Shown: positions 31,190 to 42,074 of the stretch, piece after piece
How positions within the stretch are numbered: the first letter of the stretch is position 1
How the letters are laid out: each line of letters starts with the position of its first letter
Assembly: GCA_022494885.1 (NCBI GenBank)
Contig: JAGVSM010001693.1
Span: 62,001-126,000 of the forward strand
DNA length: 64,000 nt
Direction: 5' to 3'
DNA from: Micrasema longulum
Taxonomy: Eukaryota; Arthropoda; Insecta; Trichoptera; Brachycentridae
The notes under the pieces: generated by a model
The model's database searches: none
Seen by the model: the letters and a program-made list of their open reading frames with translations, nothing else
Told to the model about the DNA's origin: nothing
Made by a program: the position numbers and the translations under genes

Positions 31190-32639
31190 CAAGTACTATT
31201 TTATTTATTATTTTAGCGTATACTCGTGATTAATGACTATCTCAAAAAACCGTAACGATAATTAAAAGTATGTAGTAATTCGTGTATTACGACCGTTTTG
31301 CGATAAAATAGCAACCATTACGTAATGATTTTTCTTGCGGTTGACAAAAACGAACGTTCAATCCTGGCCGCCAAATTTCAGTATAAATTTAATGAATTTA
31401 AACTCCGGATTAAGCTTAAACTGAATTTCGGTCGATTTTAGCGAACGCCAATTTGAATGGGCGGGAAATTAACATTACTGACAATTAGTGCGCTATTTAG
31501 AATTACAAATGATACAGATGACATGCTAAGCTCAATTATTATGACACGAGTATGGAAGTGTGGGTATGAGTGACACCTAACAAGTCATCATTTTTTAATT
31601 ATTTTAAAAGAAAATGAATCATTTAAAAAAAAACTTTTTTTTAAAAATTTATTGGAAGATGAACATGTTAATAAAAAAAAATATAAGAACCCGCTAAACC
31701 GCGAAACCAGCTTGTCAGTTTTCTTTTCTTTTAGAGAAAATGTTGTAAAAATAAATTATATGCATTTCGAAAACAATGTAAACATTACTAAACACTAAAT
31801 TATGTGCATATTCATATTTACAAAATTATAAGAAATTGTTTGAAAATAATATAATAATTTACTCTTAAAAGACTGTGGTAAATAATCCCTTTGCGCGCGG
31901 TGATGTAACATCGTGTTACCACTAGTAAAAGATGGAATATCCTAAAGTTCAGACATTTGAAAAAAAAAATAACATCGAGACATATTGTTTAATAGCTACT
32001 TCCATAATTCCATAATGTATGTTCGTTCCATAATGTATGCGAATAAACATAAACCTGTTGTAGCAAAATAAATTAAAAATCACAAATACGCCTTTCATGT
32101 CACGCGCGTGCGTTCCTCATCACTGTCATCAACTGACTGAAGACTGAATCTGTTTAAGACAACACCCACCGTAGAACAGCGTCGCTGTCTTCCTTGTTAT
32201 GACTTCTATCTTCGTGCTCTCTCTTGCATAACGTATCTGTATAGATCTGTTGCTGAATTAGCGGACATTCATTCTTTGCGTAGCAAAGATAAATATTTTA
32301 TGTTTTAACATTTAGCATAGTCATACAAATTTTACTTTCCAAATCGGGTGTGAAAATGTCAATTTGAAGATTACAAAAAATACTAATCTTCGTTAAAAAA
32401 AATTAGAGAGATATATCAAGTCTTGTATCCTATGTCGGCTACTGTGACATCACAGCCACACAAGAGTCAAACCAGTAAATGTAAAGGAGAAATTAGTATA
32501 ATTACATATCAGCATTCAGTATTTTTTTTTCTTAAACATAATGTCAATTATTGTTTCTTTTAAGATGTGTTCATATTTTATTGAAATTTTTCGGAATAAT
32601 ATAATTTAGAGTTCATTGCTTATATTTGTAACAAAACCT
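31190..32639. other. No recognisable gene or repeat
   Basis: A+T-rich spacer of 1.4 kb with scattered CpG-containing words (31315-31460, 31890-31920). No open frame with a domain, and no inverted repeat I could follow. Confidence 0.4.
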
Positions 32640-33140
32640 CGGTACTCAGCACATTTCACTATCCGCACCCAGTGTTGCATAGGGCACTGCATTGGTACTC
32701 CAATCGCAGCGTATCTGGTTAATTAGATACTTGAATACAAGACGATCCGTCTTACGTTTAATATCCATTCCAGAGATAATGTAATATTAATGTGAAACTA
32801 ACCCATTTACATAAATATTTTTTTTTTTTTTTTTTTTTCAGATTTGTATTTTTTAAATAAAAAATAATGACTGGGTGTCTCGTTCTGAGAGAAACTTTTT
32901 ACATAATTTTGAAACATACCGTAAAAACATATTAAACAAAAATTTACTTTTAACCTTTACGTAACTCTGAAAATTAAAATACTTTTTTTAAACCTATTTG
33001 ACCTGATTAACTCATCGATCGCATCGTGCGCAACCCGCCTTCGTTATTAATTTCAAATCAATCTTCCCAAAAATCGAACCCGAGATCTCAAGCACGGTAG
33101 GCAAATGCGTCAACCATTTAACTACGAAGCGGTATTATCC
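32640..33140 (-). mobile_element. SINE family B copy split by a LINE tail
   Basis: The 3' part is at 32640-32817 (complement CTGCGATTGGAGTACCAATG, CAGTGCCCTATGCAACAC). The tRNA-like head is at 33055-33135 (complement CTTCGTAGTTAAATGGTTG and GATCTCGGGTTCGATTTTTG). Between them is the LINE 3' end at 32818-33052. Head and tail in the correct order and strand show one SINE that was later hit by a LINE. Confidence 0.78.
32818..33052 (-). mobile_element. 5'-truncated LINE 3' end with poly(A)
   Basis: A run of 21 T at 32818-32838 is the poly(A) tail on the minus strand. The adjacent 32875-33045 matches the 3' end of the LINE at 14601-15420 (GGTGTCTCGTTCTGAGAGAA-like, and ACTCATCGATCGCATCGTGC, then GCAACCCGCC). 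Long intact poly(A) implies a young insertion. Confidence 0.75.
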
Positions 33141-33463
33141 CCTCTCGATACATTTTTTCAGGATTCAACTTTATTCATTTTAAAAAAATAATTTTGTTTT
33201 GATATGATTTTTTTGTCATGTGTCATACAAGTAAGCTAGCGATGAGTCTCCTAGAGGCGCCTGGTGATGTCCACATGCTCCAGTTAGTAGCAAATATAAA
33301 ATTAAAAGTAAAATCTAATCCTTATCTCCTTATCCTAACCTCTTGGGAACGTAATTATTATTTTGTAACTCGTTCATTTTTTTTTTGCTCATTAGTGTGT
33401 TTACAAAAAGTGGCGTATAGTTGTGAAAAACATTAATTCGACTCATACATTACTATTAATCTG
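33141..33463. other. No recognisable feature
   Basis: A+T-rich spacer. The frame at 33218-33436 has no domain. Confidence 0.4.
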
Positions 33464-33640
33464 TGAATGCGGAACTTCAGCCTTATGGGAAATGGGATAC
33501 AAAAAATGTTTTCTTGCGCGTGGTAAAAATTAGATCATTAAATTGTATGGAAATATACGAAAAAAATAATAAAAAATATTTTAATAAAAATGCACTACTT
33601 TGATTGACGTCACTGGTTTACAAAAAAATACAAAATACAC
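33464..33640 (+). mobile_element. MITE family C, left half
   Basis: GCGGAACTTCAGCCTTATGG, AAAATGTTTTCTTGCGCG, ATACGAAAAAAATAATAAA and TGACGTCACTGGTTTAC follow the left half of the family. It then breaks off into unrelated sequence before the next copy. Confidence 0.65.
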
Positions 33641-33698
33641 TATTACATAAACACAAAAAACCCACAGCGACATGGCCTGTGTGTATACATTTTATTTT

Positions 33699-34055
33699 CA
33701 ATGAGGAAGTTTAGTGTTTTCTTCTTCTTTTTTTATTTGTTAACAGAATATTAAACTAAGCCATTTTTTTATGTTTAAATATCGTATTATCAGCGCTATG
33801 ATTTTTTAAAGTTTTGTATTTCTGAAATAACTCCGCGTGTGACGTCAGAGGTTGTTCTCTGACAGTTCTTCCGATTGGTTCGTTTACGGTGACCAAACCG
33901 GATATCCTTCAAAGCTCTCATATCATTGGATGGTTCATATGAACCAGTGACGTCATTCAAAGTAATGCGTTTTGTAAAAATATTTTTAATTATTTTTTTC
34001 GTACATTTTCAAGAAATTTTGCCATAAAATTTAATTCTTCAAACACTGGAAAAAT
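33699..34055 (-). mobile_element. MITE family C, inverted copy
   Basis: Starts AATGAGGAAGTTTAGTG and runs as the complement of the family: CTCCGCGTGTGACGTCAGAG, GCTCTCATATCATTGG, CCAGTGACGTCATTC, TTTTTTTCGTACATTTTC. The far terminus is lost. Together with 33464-33640 it makes an inverted pair. Confidence 0.7.
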
Positions 34056-34139
34056 ACGATAGATTTATTTTTTTAAATGAACTTATATTAGATCACTATT
34101 TTTTTGTCAATAAAAATAAGAAAATTATTATAATAAATT

Positions 34140-34322
34140 ATTTTTTTTCATTTTTATTTTTATGCACAACAGGCCAAGAGACCCTATTACAGTTGTGAAT
34201 TACATCACAGATCACCCAGGCTTGAAAAAAATCACTTTTTTTTTGTGTTCTCACCGGGAATCGAACCTGGAACCTTCCGTGTGTGAGTCAAGCGTCTTGA
34301 CCACTATACCACGGAGGCCGCC
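34140..34322 (-). mobile_element. SINE family A, second copy
   Basis: The complement of 5002-5183: head GGCCTCCGTGGTATAGTGG (box A) at 34318 downward, box B GGTTCGATTCC, body CAAGCCTGGGTGATCTGTG and CAACTGTAATAGGGTCTC, tail TTGTGCATAAAAATAAAAAT. Clear match over the full length, with scattered differences. Confidence 0.85.
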
Positions 34323-34329
34323 GTAGGTA

Positions 34330-34659
34330 AATGTAGGTATATGCTATTCATAAAAAAATAAGCTGTTTAAATCTGCTTTTTTTATGCATAATTTCAACAA
34401 AAGATTAAATCAGAGCCAAAGCAAGCCAAGCATTGAGCCAAATATGTTAGCATTATAATTTTTCGTAAAATGCAGGTTTGCCATTTATGTTATTAAAACA
34501 AAATAAATAAATAAAATCGTAAGAAATTCAATTAATTAATATCTTATCATATTGTCCTCATGAATTGAATTGAACAGTTTTGGCGAAATGAAAAGCGAGA
34601 ATGAAAAGCGAGTGTCTTTGCCCGAGTCATTAGACTAGATCTATTATTTTTTTTTACGA
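34330..34659. other. No recognisable feature
   Basis: A+T-rich spacer between a SINE and a LINE remnant. Confidence 0.4.
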
Positions 34660-35500
34660 AATAAATTTTGGCCCATCAAAACATATTTTAGACATTGCTG
34701 GCAATAGATTTCTCGAAGCTTCAAAAGTTCAGCTTCCTTAAATAATTGTTTAGAGGGAAAAGTTGATTTTTTATGAAGTATAATTTGAACACATTACAAC
34801 ACAGATGAAGAATATTTAAGAGAAGGTAATATAGAAGTCTAGGCATCTACAGGGCTTATGACCTGTCAATGGCTGGTTTAAGTGGCCGTGTGTAAAGCGG
34901 CAGTGTGAAAATTGGCCACTTAAACCAGCCATTGACAGGTCATAAGCCCTGTAGATGCCTAGACTTTTATAATACTTTCTCTTAAATATTCTTCATCTCT
35001 GTTGTAATGTGTTAATATAAGCAGCTCCCCAGGGAGTTGAATCCAGTCCTTGTCTACAAAAATTTGTACAAACTGAAAATATTGTTGAAGTATAATTTCG
35101 ATAATTAGATTGTGTCCGGTTTCTAATGGCTTAATATGATTCTTATGGGCTCCTCCCCATCCAATTATTCCATAAGAAAGGGAAGATTGTACAAGGGCAT
35201 GATAAACCATTTTGCTAGTTAAATGTTTTTAAACATAGGTCAAATATCTCAATTTGTTAACAATTTTTTCAATATGATTGGTCCATTTAAGTTGACAGTA
35301 TAACGTTACCCCCAAATATTTATATTTTATCAACTTATGAATATTATAGTAAACCTTACGTTGTTTTCCAAATACATTTAAAAAAATCGGTATTGGGCTA
35401 TTGACCCTACGCAATGCTATTTTTGAGTATGATATGTACGGAGTATGGATTTTACACATTCGTGGAAAACCCGTATAAAACAAGTTTGGTTAGTTCATAG
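34660..35500 (-). pseudogene. Jockey/CR1-like LINE RT fragment, interrupted by a foldback element
   Basis: Minus-strand coding of the RT C-terminal region: YKYLGVTLYCQLKWTNHIEK and IVNKLRYLTYV (35483-35232), an in-frame TAA, then KHLTSKMVYHALVQSSLSYG and IIGWGGAHKNHIKPLE (to ~35105). The protein is cut after NLIIEIIL by the element at 34787-35085. It resumes on the other side with IILHKKSTFPSKQLFKEAEL and LKLREIYCQQCLKYV (34786-34660). The duplicated IIL codons come from the 13-bp target duplication. Without the insert and the stop this would be one frame. Upstream RT core is absent. Confidence 0.85.
34787..35085. mobile_element. Foldback family B, 299 bp, with a 13-bp target duplication
   Basis: TGAAGTATAATTT is present on both sides (34774-34786 and 35086-35098), and the interrupted LINE frame confirms the boundaries. 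Most of the element is a near-perfect inverted repeat: CATTACAACACAGATGAAGA through GGCTGGTTTAAGTGGCC, then the complement from GGCCACTTAAACCAGCC through TTCATCTCTGTTGTAATG. A ~70-base unpaired end (CCCCAGGGAGTTGAATCCAG, TTTGTACAAACTGAAAATAT) lies on one side only. One side-tail plus a long duplication is odd for a MITE. Confidence 0.85.
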
Positions 35501-35630
35501 TTCACAACATTGCCTAACCTAATCATTGTTCCACCCCAAGTGCGTGTGGAGCGGCGATAAGGAATCATTTTCGGAATAATTTGTCTCATTTTTAACCCCT
35601 TTATACATTTTTAATATCAAATCTCATTCC
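35501..35630. other. Junction between two head-to-head LINE remnants
   Basis: A short stretch with GTGCGTGTGGAGCGGCG, separating a minus-strand and a plus-strand LINE. No feature of its own. Confidence 0.4.
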
Positions 35631-35634
35631 TTTT

Positions 35635-36684
35635 TTGTTTATTTATATGGTAATAAAAGAAGAAGTTCCTGAGCAGCTAAAAATAGCATTAGGAGTACCA
35701 CAAGGATCTGTTCTCGGACCAGTTCTATTTATTATATACATCAATGATATTGTAGAGACATTAAAATATTCTAAAATAAGACCCTTTGCAGACGATGCGT
35801 TAATAATATCGGGAGAAAATTATAAAACAATAATGGACAAATTGAATCATGATCTAAATAATGTATCTCTATGGCTAAAAATTAATAAATTGAATTTAAA
35901 TATAAACAGAACAAAATGTATGAATATAGGAAACAAAAGAATAGTAGATAATGAAAAACTGAATGAAGTTTGTGAAATTAAATATTTATGTGTAATGATG
36001 GATTCCAAACTTACATTTCATCAAAATACTAATATGGTAAAGAAAAAGATTGCAAAAAAAAATTTTTTGGGAAGAATTAGAAGATTTTTTGATAAGGATT
36101 GATGCAAAATTATTTATAACACTATTATCAAACCACACATTAACTACTGTAGCAGCATATTATTTTTATCAATCCAAGAAAATTTAAATAAACTAACCAT
36201 ATTACAAAACAATGCTTTAAGAAACATTTTGAAAAAAAAAACAGATACATAAGTGTAAATTTGGTGTTAAATGAATTAAAAGTACTACCATATAAGCAAA
36301 GGATATTTTACAACACGATGATGTTTGTTTATAATATTATTAATAAATAAAAGAAACACAGAATTTTGGGAAAAAAAATATCAAAGCCAACATAAACATA
36401 ATCACAATACAAGAGAAAAAGAGAAAATCAGACTCCCATTTAGAAAAAATGCCAAGTTACAAAATTACATTTTATATAATGCTGTTAAAAAATATTATGA
36501 AATGGGGAAAAACATTTATGAAGAAAAAAAAACGATATTCAAGCAGAAGGTTAAGAAATATGTGTTAAATAACTTGTCAATTAAATATATGTACATTGTT
36601 ATTATTAGAGCACACATAAGAATATTTATGTTTATGAGTGCCCTATTTCAAGATTTAAAAATAAATAAAAAGGTACCTAAATAG
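35635..36684 (+). pseudogene. LINE reverse transcriptase, related to 19515-20795
   Basis: 35635-36102 encodes ALGVPQGSVLGPVLFIIYIN, the catalytic FADDALII, WLKINKLNLNINRTKC and EIKYLCVMMDSKL. After a stop at 36102 several frameshifted pieces continue; 36325-36684 gives KEKIRLPFRKNAKLQNYILY and AVKKYYEMG, the C-terminal end. Block order matches the minus-strand LINE at 19515-20795, but this copy is more decayed. N-terminal RT blocks and endonuclease are absent. Confidence 0.85.
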
Positions 36685-36687
36685 TAC

Positions 36688-36745
36688 CTCATCATCATCA
36701 AACCCTACTCCGCGCCTAATGGCACGAGGGCAATGTATTTATAAA
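36688..36745 (-). mobile_element. SINE family B, 3' tail fragment
   Basis: The complement reads GCCATTAGGCGCGGAGTAGG and ends GATGATGATGAG, matching the family B tail. No head. Lies directly after the LINE 3' end. Confidence 0.5.
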
Positions 36746-37082
36746 GTACACGCAAAAATTGGCTACCAATTGAAAAAATGAATTTATGACAGTATTATTG
36801 ATTTGATTTTCTCATTACTTGCCTCACTACATTCATATTACCTAAAAAAAATTACCATTTTATCAACCAGTGTCACCGTGTTATATGCGGATACTTTTTT
36901 TTCACAGCACTTGAATGAGACCAATCAATGCCTTCTGTTTAATTGTAACCAACTTGTCTTAATATTGAGCCTATTGGGTATTGATTTTTCTAATATTTGT
37001 ACCCTGCAATAAATACGCCACTCAATTTAATTAGGTAGTTTATTTTATGTTTATCAACTCTGTTCCGGGCGAATGAAGTTTA

Positions 37083-37200
37083 CAGTTCTGTGTGTGAAAT
37101 AGAACCAGAACCCTGGACGAGTGTTCTCGACTTGGTGCTACTCTCAAATAAATATCCCGATAAATTAAATCGAGTGTAGGTAGGTTCGTCTCGTAGTGTA
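37083..37200. repeat. Repeat G, first copy in unit 1
   Basis: TTCTGTGTGTGAAATAGAAC, CAGAACCCTGGACGAGTG and TTCTCGACTTGGTGCTAC are found again, with about 15% changes, at 40509-40640. Copies in later units are at 47328-47445 and 57571-57688. Non-coding and of unknown origin. Confidence 0.55.
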
Positions 37201-37235
37201 GTGGATGGCGCGTTTGCGCGTATAAGATCTGACAT
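37178..37235 (+). mobile_element. SINE-like tRNA head fragment in unit 1
   Basis: TCGTCTCGTAGTGTAGTGG is a good box A region like that of SINE family B, followed by ATGGCGCGTTTGCGCG. Box B and body are missing. Confidence 0.4.
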
Positions 37236-37239
37236 ATTT

Positions 37240-38966
37240 TAGTTATTTCAATCTAAAAGTCTTATTCCAAAAAAGTCCAGATCCTGTCACGGGTTTATTC
37301 GACATTGGTGAACGCGAGCCATAGTTTGTGCTGTGCTTATCGAGGAACAGCACGTCATTGTTTCGCAACCAGTGGATCGGAACATTAAATGTCACATTAA
37401 TTTAATAAGCTAAACATGAATATGGATGCAATGTTATTTCTACGTTTTTTTAGACTCTAGATTTTTAGTATTATAATAGATTTGTAGTCCCAATGTCAAG
37501 GCCAATCATTCGAGTAATGTTTGTGATATCCGAGTTTCGCTTATTGATTTGTACGTAATCTTTTAAAGGTAGGTTTTCAACATTAAAGGGTTGATATGGA
37601 GTAATATTAAGTAAGTACTGGGGTGTGGTTTACTTACTTATTTTATGTTTCTTTTTATGAAACAACGACTCGTAAAAGTCTGATTTTATTAAAACTCTAG
37701 GGGCCTTACTTATAAACCTGGCATAAAGTTACGTCTAGGCATAGTGGTAGAATTTGGATGGGAATACCATCCTTATTATAGTGGTAAAATAAGTAACCGT
37801 AAAGTTTATTTGCTTGTGCTATCTAGTTTTAAACGTTTTCAGAAATAACAATGGCATAGTGACCATAGTGGCATTATTATTTCTTATATTAAAAAAAAAA
37901 AAACTTTTCAGACAACATACATATTTTAAAGAATTATGCTGTTAGTTGGGCGGATAGCAAATATATTCAGGAACATTTTTTAATTTTTTATTTATAAATC
38001 ATATATCATATAACACAAAGTATTTTACAAGTATAATACGTTGAATTACATTCCCAGGAGTTACAACAACTCTATTCGGGACATATATAATGTTAACATT
38101 TAGAAAATAACACATATTGAGAACAACAAAGAAACAAAGCAAGTTTAGCACCTTTATAACTAAATATAGCACACCAATATATATGCCAAAAACCTTTTCT
38201 TACACAAGCAGAATAAATATATATATATTTCTGCATTTTAGTTTGGTACTTGTTTGTAAAAATATATCAATGTATGCTGTAATTATTTTTTTAAACTGTG
38301 TTTTAAATATTAGATAGTATTTTAGACAAATTAGGTCTATCGTAGGAACAGAGGGCATCGTACTTATTTGTTTTAAATACAATTTGCGAAACTTTTTTGA
38401 AAACACAGATCGAAGGAAGAAAATAACTGATCAAGATACAACGTATTTTTAGGATAAAATGTTATGTTTTTTCAAATATGTCTTCTTTCCAATTCCATTT
38501 TCTATGTTGAGTGTATGGTCACCACCGGTGAGTTTTTATAAAAATAATTTTGACATTATCATAAGTGAATATTGCATTTAAAAAATATCTGCTTATTCTA
38601 AAAAACTATAGATATTCACGCAGAACTAGTTTTAAGTTAGAATAATATACACTTTTGAATAAATATTTCAATGAACCTTTTGAAATGTCTTTAATAGTCA
38701 AATTATTATCGTTTAATGACAATTGAACGATATGCCATTAATGTCGAATTGAAGCCTTTTCAGCACTACCTCAAAGCAACGTATGTATTTGGTGTATCAT
38801 TGTACCTTCATAATTGATGTGGGAAATGAATATTTATCAATATTGATTGAGCCCTTCGACCTGAACTGAACCGCTCTAGATACTGTCACTAAAATATGGC
38901 CGTGGATAATAAATAAACTGGGGGCGATCCATCCGTCTAAGACATGATATAAATTCGCACAGCTTC
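37240..38966. other. Longest element-free part of the unit
   Basis: A+T-rich, 1.7 kb, with no recognised domain or inverted repeat. The 66-codon frame at 38117-38317 recurs unchanged in all copies only because the DNA is duplicated. The 60-codon frame seen in copies 2 and 3 (48059, 58302) is broken in copy 1 by one extra A, which argues against selection for it. Confidence 0.45.
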
Positions 38967-39453
38967 AATGAGGAACTTCAGCCCTTCGGGAAATTGTATA
39001 CAAAAAACGTTTTCTTATGGGCGGTAAAAACTAAAGCATTAAATTATGCAGCAAAGTTTCTCGAAAATGTACGAAAAAAATATTTTAATAAAAACGAACT
39101 ACTTAGAACAACGTCACTAGTTTATATGAATCAACCAATGATATGAGAGTTGTGTAAGATTTTCGACCATCAACGGACCAATCGGCAGAACCAACCGAGA
39201 AGAAGCGGAAGAGAACTTGAGATGTCATACGCGATTTAATTTCAGACATAATAATAATAATGTTTTGATAATTTATATAGCGCCATTTTTGTGAAAATCA
39301 CCTCAGACATCAGACATACCTCAGACATACTAAACTTTCAAAAATCATTTCGCTGATAATGCGATTCATAATTTTTTTTTAAATAAAAAAAATGCTCAGG
39401 TTAGCAGTCGATTAATAAATAATAATAAAAAAAAAACACTGAACTTCCTCATT
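38967..39453. mobile_element. MITE family C in unit 1, 487 bp
   Basis: AATGAGGAACTTCAGCCC at the left and CTGAACTTCCTCATT at the right, with the full family body between. It contains ATAGCGCCATTTTTGTGAAA at 39279, the complement of the end motif of the three-motif repeat at 910 and 3407. Confidence 0.82.
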
Positions 39454-39680
39454 ATAAAGTAAAGTGTACGAAAAAATATTTTTACAAAAATGAACTACTT
39501 TGAACGACGCCACTAGTTCATATGAATCAACGATAAGAGATGATTAATGATAAGAGAGTCGTGTCGAGTCGAGAGATACATGAATTAAAAAATGAATAAT
39601 TTTTGGCTTAGTTTAATAGTCGTAAAACATAATAAAATAATCATTAAAAAAAACAACAAATAACACTAAACTTCCTTATT
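39454..39680. mobile_element. Second, internally deleted MITE C directly abutting the first
   Basis: Begins inside the family (AAGTGTACGAAAAAATATTT), continues TGAACTACTTTGAACGACG and TCATATGAATCAACGATAAG, and ends ACTAAACTTCCTTATT. The left terminus is absent, so the pair may be one element duplicated by slippage or two insertions in one site. Confidence 0.65.
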
Positions 39681-39865
39681 ATTGACGAACTATTTTTTAT
39701 CTTGGATACTTGAAGCTTTGCTAAATTTCGTAATTTGTATTTTTATATATTTTTTTTCTAATTTAGTCATGTTTTCAGCCAATAACGATTTTCATTCAAC
39801 CGAATCTCACAATATTTTTAAGGTAAAGCACCTGCCGCAACATCTGCTTCTTGCCATTCGTTTAT

Positions 39866-40130
39866 TTGTATTTATTTTTTATATAAATACGGCCTAAGCC
39901 AATTACAACAGTTACATGAAGAAACATACATACAAGGAACCGAATAAAAAGAACATAAAACTATGCAGCAAAGACAAACAAGGACAAGAAAATAATGAGA
40001 TAAAATATATTCATAAGCACGATACACATATAAGACTTCGAGCTAAATCATGCCAATCCATCTTCATTCCACACTGTTTTAGTGGCGAAGAGATCTACGA
40101 AAAACCGGAAGACCTATCCCAAAGAATTCC
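39866..40130 (-). repeat. LINE 3'-end-like repeat, family D, in unit 1
   Basis: Matches 12545-12800 (CCAATTACAACAGTTA, TGAAGAAACA, TATATTCATAA, TAAGACTT). On the minus strand it ends in ATTTATAT...AAATAAA, an A-rich tail. The frame 39916-40149 on the other strand is not a gene: a P-to-L change in copy 2 and the repeat origin argue against it. Confidence 0.5.
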
Positions 40131-40273
40131 AAGTTATGTGAAGAATTGAATAATCTACACATTCTGGACATTGGGGCATAAAATCAAAAGTTGCTTGGCA
40201 TGGTTGGGAATGTGAAAATATTTTTTTTTCTATTTACTGCTGTTTTGTCTGTGTGCTCGTCATTTAATAAATA

Positions 40274-40507
40274 CAGTAGAACTCCGTTTATCCGAACTCC
40301 AGCTATCCGGAATGCAAAATATCCAGATCGTTATCAGGAAATAAAAAAAATAAAGGAAAAGTTTTTAATTAAAATTTAATGGTGCAATTAACTTTGGTGG
40401 ACATGTTATTATGACAAGTATGTTTATATTGTGATTCCGATTCGGTGTATTATTTCAAAAGCTATAAAATCTGGCACTCATTAATCCGGATAGTTGGAGT
40501 TTTATTG
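40274..40507. mobile_element. Pogo/Tigger-like MITE in unit 1, 234 bp
   Basis: Left end CAGTAGAACTCCGTTTATCC and the complement of the right end (CAATAAAACTCCAACTATCC) are imperfect inverted repeats, flanked by TA (40272-40273 and 40508-40509). CAGTNNAAC(C/T)CC..TATCCG ends with a TA duplication are typical of pogo/Tigger-type elements. Non-coding. Confidence 0.82.
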
Positions 40508-40508
40508 T

Positions 40509-40640
40509 AATACAATTCTGTGTATGGAATAGAACTAGAACCCTGGGCCAGTGTTTTCGACTCGATGGTTACTCTCAGGAAAACATCATGAAAAATTAGA
40601 TCGAATGGGGATAAGTCCGCCTCTTAAGTTTTTGTGATAT
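40509..40640. repeat. Repeat G, second copy in unit 1
   Basis: TTCTGTGTATGGAATAGAAC and CCAGTGTTTTCGACTCG match 37083-37200. It starts right after the TA flank of the pogo-like MITE. Confidence 0.55.
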
Positions 40641-40902
40641 CGCTGGGTATCGAACCTAGTACTGTCCCGCCGCCAGTTATAAATATTATTTACCGTTGCT
40701 TATAATATCAAAAACAACGTTTATGTATAATTAATAAAATTATATTCTGATCTCTTGTATGGTTGTTATCGTGTAATAATGTAAGCGTAAAATATTAATT
40801 TATAATAAAATGAAATGTAAAATATCACACAGTAAAATGTAATATTGAATAATAATTTATTCTAGACTAAATTATGTAAAGCCAATTTCACCATAGTATA
40901 TA

Positions 40903-41243
40903 CAGAATGTTATTTAAACCCTGTCACATCCGAAACCACGATGATCAGTATGGACAAGAAGACATATTAGCATATTAAAAACATATATTAAACAAAACAA
41001 ATGGCTGCTTACTTCTGCAGAGGAGAAGCGAGGGAAGCGCAGCCGCGCATTTTTGACGTATCAGACTTCCCCTTCCCCCTTCCTTGTTTCTCCCTTGCAG
41101 AAGTCAGAAACCATGTGCTTTTTCTAATATTATATTTTTAAATTTTTTTATTGGTTCTAAAGATTTCCTTTTATGTGCCAATATGTCTTCTTGCTCATAC
41201 TGATCATCGTGGTTTCGGATGTGACAGGGTTTAATGAACACCC
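40903..41243. mobile_element. MITE family A in unit 1, ~341 bp
   Basis: CCCTGTCACATCCGAAACCA at the left and TTTCGGATGTGACAGGGTTT at the right, with TATA-type flanks. The interior is a hairpin with AAACAAATGGCTGC and a G+C-rich centre (GAAGCGAGGGAAGCGCAGCC). Confidence 0.88.
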
Positions 41244-41439
41244 TTTATATATATATATATTCGAGTATATATATTTTTATTTTTTTTTAATATTTTGAAT
41301 CTTCTTTCTTCCACAATTTACAATAGCCAAAAAATAATATAACGATAATTATTGGTAAATATTATGATCATTTAAAATTTGGTTAGCATGTGGATAACCT
41401 TTCGTTTAGTATGTATTTAGTCAGTATAGTGGAGCCATG

Positions 41440-41560
41440 TCGACGCGCAGGGGGACGACATTTTGGCAGAGTCTCTTCAGACCACGTGACGCCGGGAAAG
41501 CGTAAGTCGGGGCAAACTTACTGTACACAGTCGAAAGAGACCTCTGACTTTCAAATTTAC
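41440..41560. other. G+C-rich patch in the unit
   Basis: Contrasts with the surrounding A+T-rich DNA (GTCGACGCGCAGGGGGACGA; CACGTGACGCCGGGAAAGCG). No gene, repeat or known site could be assigned. Confidence 0.35.
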
Positions 41561-41680
41561 TAAAAATGCAAGAACGTTTTTACTTTTAATCGATACTGTA
41601 TTAGCCAACGACATGCTTGAAAATAATATATATTTTTTAATTTAATGCCTTAGTTAAAACGTGCTTGTATAAGCCAGGTA

Positions 41681-42074
41681 TATGGTTTTTCAGGGCCAGA
41701 CCGCGAAACTTTAGAGGAACATTCCTTATGGTAAGCTTTAAAAAAAGCCTAATAATTTTTTTTCAAAAATTCATTAAAAAAAATGTTGTCTCAAAATGTA
41801 GTAATTTTTTATTTCTCGGGCTAGCAGTCCCTCCACAAACCCCTACCCCTCTCCTACCCAGCCGCTTCCACTGTCCGCGTCTGGTGCGTATCGCTTCGTT
41901 GGTCAAATACGTTTTTAACGCATTTTTTTTGTCGAGTAGGGGTAGGGGTTTGCGGAAGGGATGCTAGTTTGCGAAATTAAAGATTTACTCCATTTTGAGT
42001 TCATATATATTTTTTAAAGCTTACCATGAGGAATGTTCCTCTGAAGTTTCGCGGTCTGGCCCTGAAAAACCGTA
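41681..42074. mobile_element. MITE family E in unit 1, ~65-bp inverted repeats
   Basis: TTTTTCAGGGCCAGACCGCG at the left pairs with CGCGGTCTGGCCCTGAAAAA at the right, and homology continues through GAGGAACATTCC to TAAGCTTTAAAAAA. A second inner pair, AAACCCCTACCCCT (41836) against AGGGGTAGGGGTTT (41938), frames a 90-base loop. The 100-codon frame at 41665-41967 reads through the left arm and is not a gene. Confidence 0.85.

Noticed and set aside
39916..40149. 77-codon frame present in all units
   Set aside because: Lies in a LINE-3'-end-like repeat also found at 12545, where the frame is not kept; copy 2 has a P-to-L change.
41440..41560. G+C-rich patch as promoter or CpG island
   Set aside because: No TATA, initiator or adjoining gene; too short to support.
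41665..41967. 100-codon frame present unchanged in all three tandem units
   Set aside because: It reads through the left arm and loop of MITE E; its conservation follows from the recent duplication.
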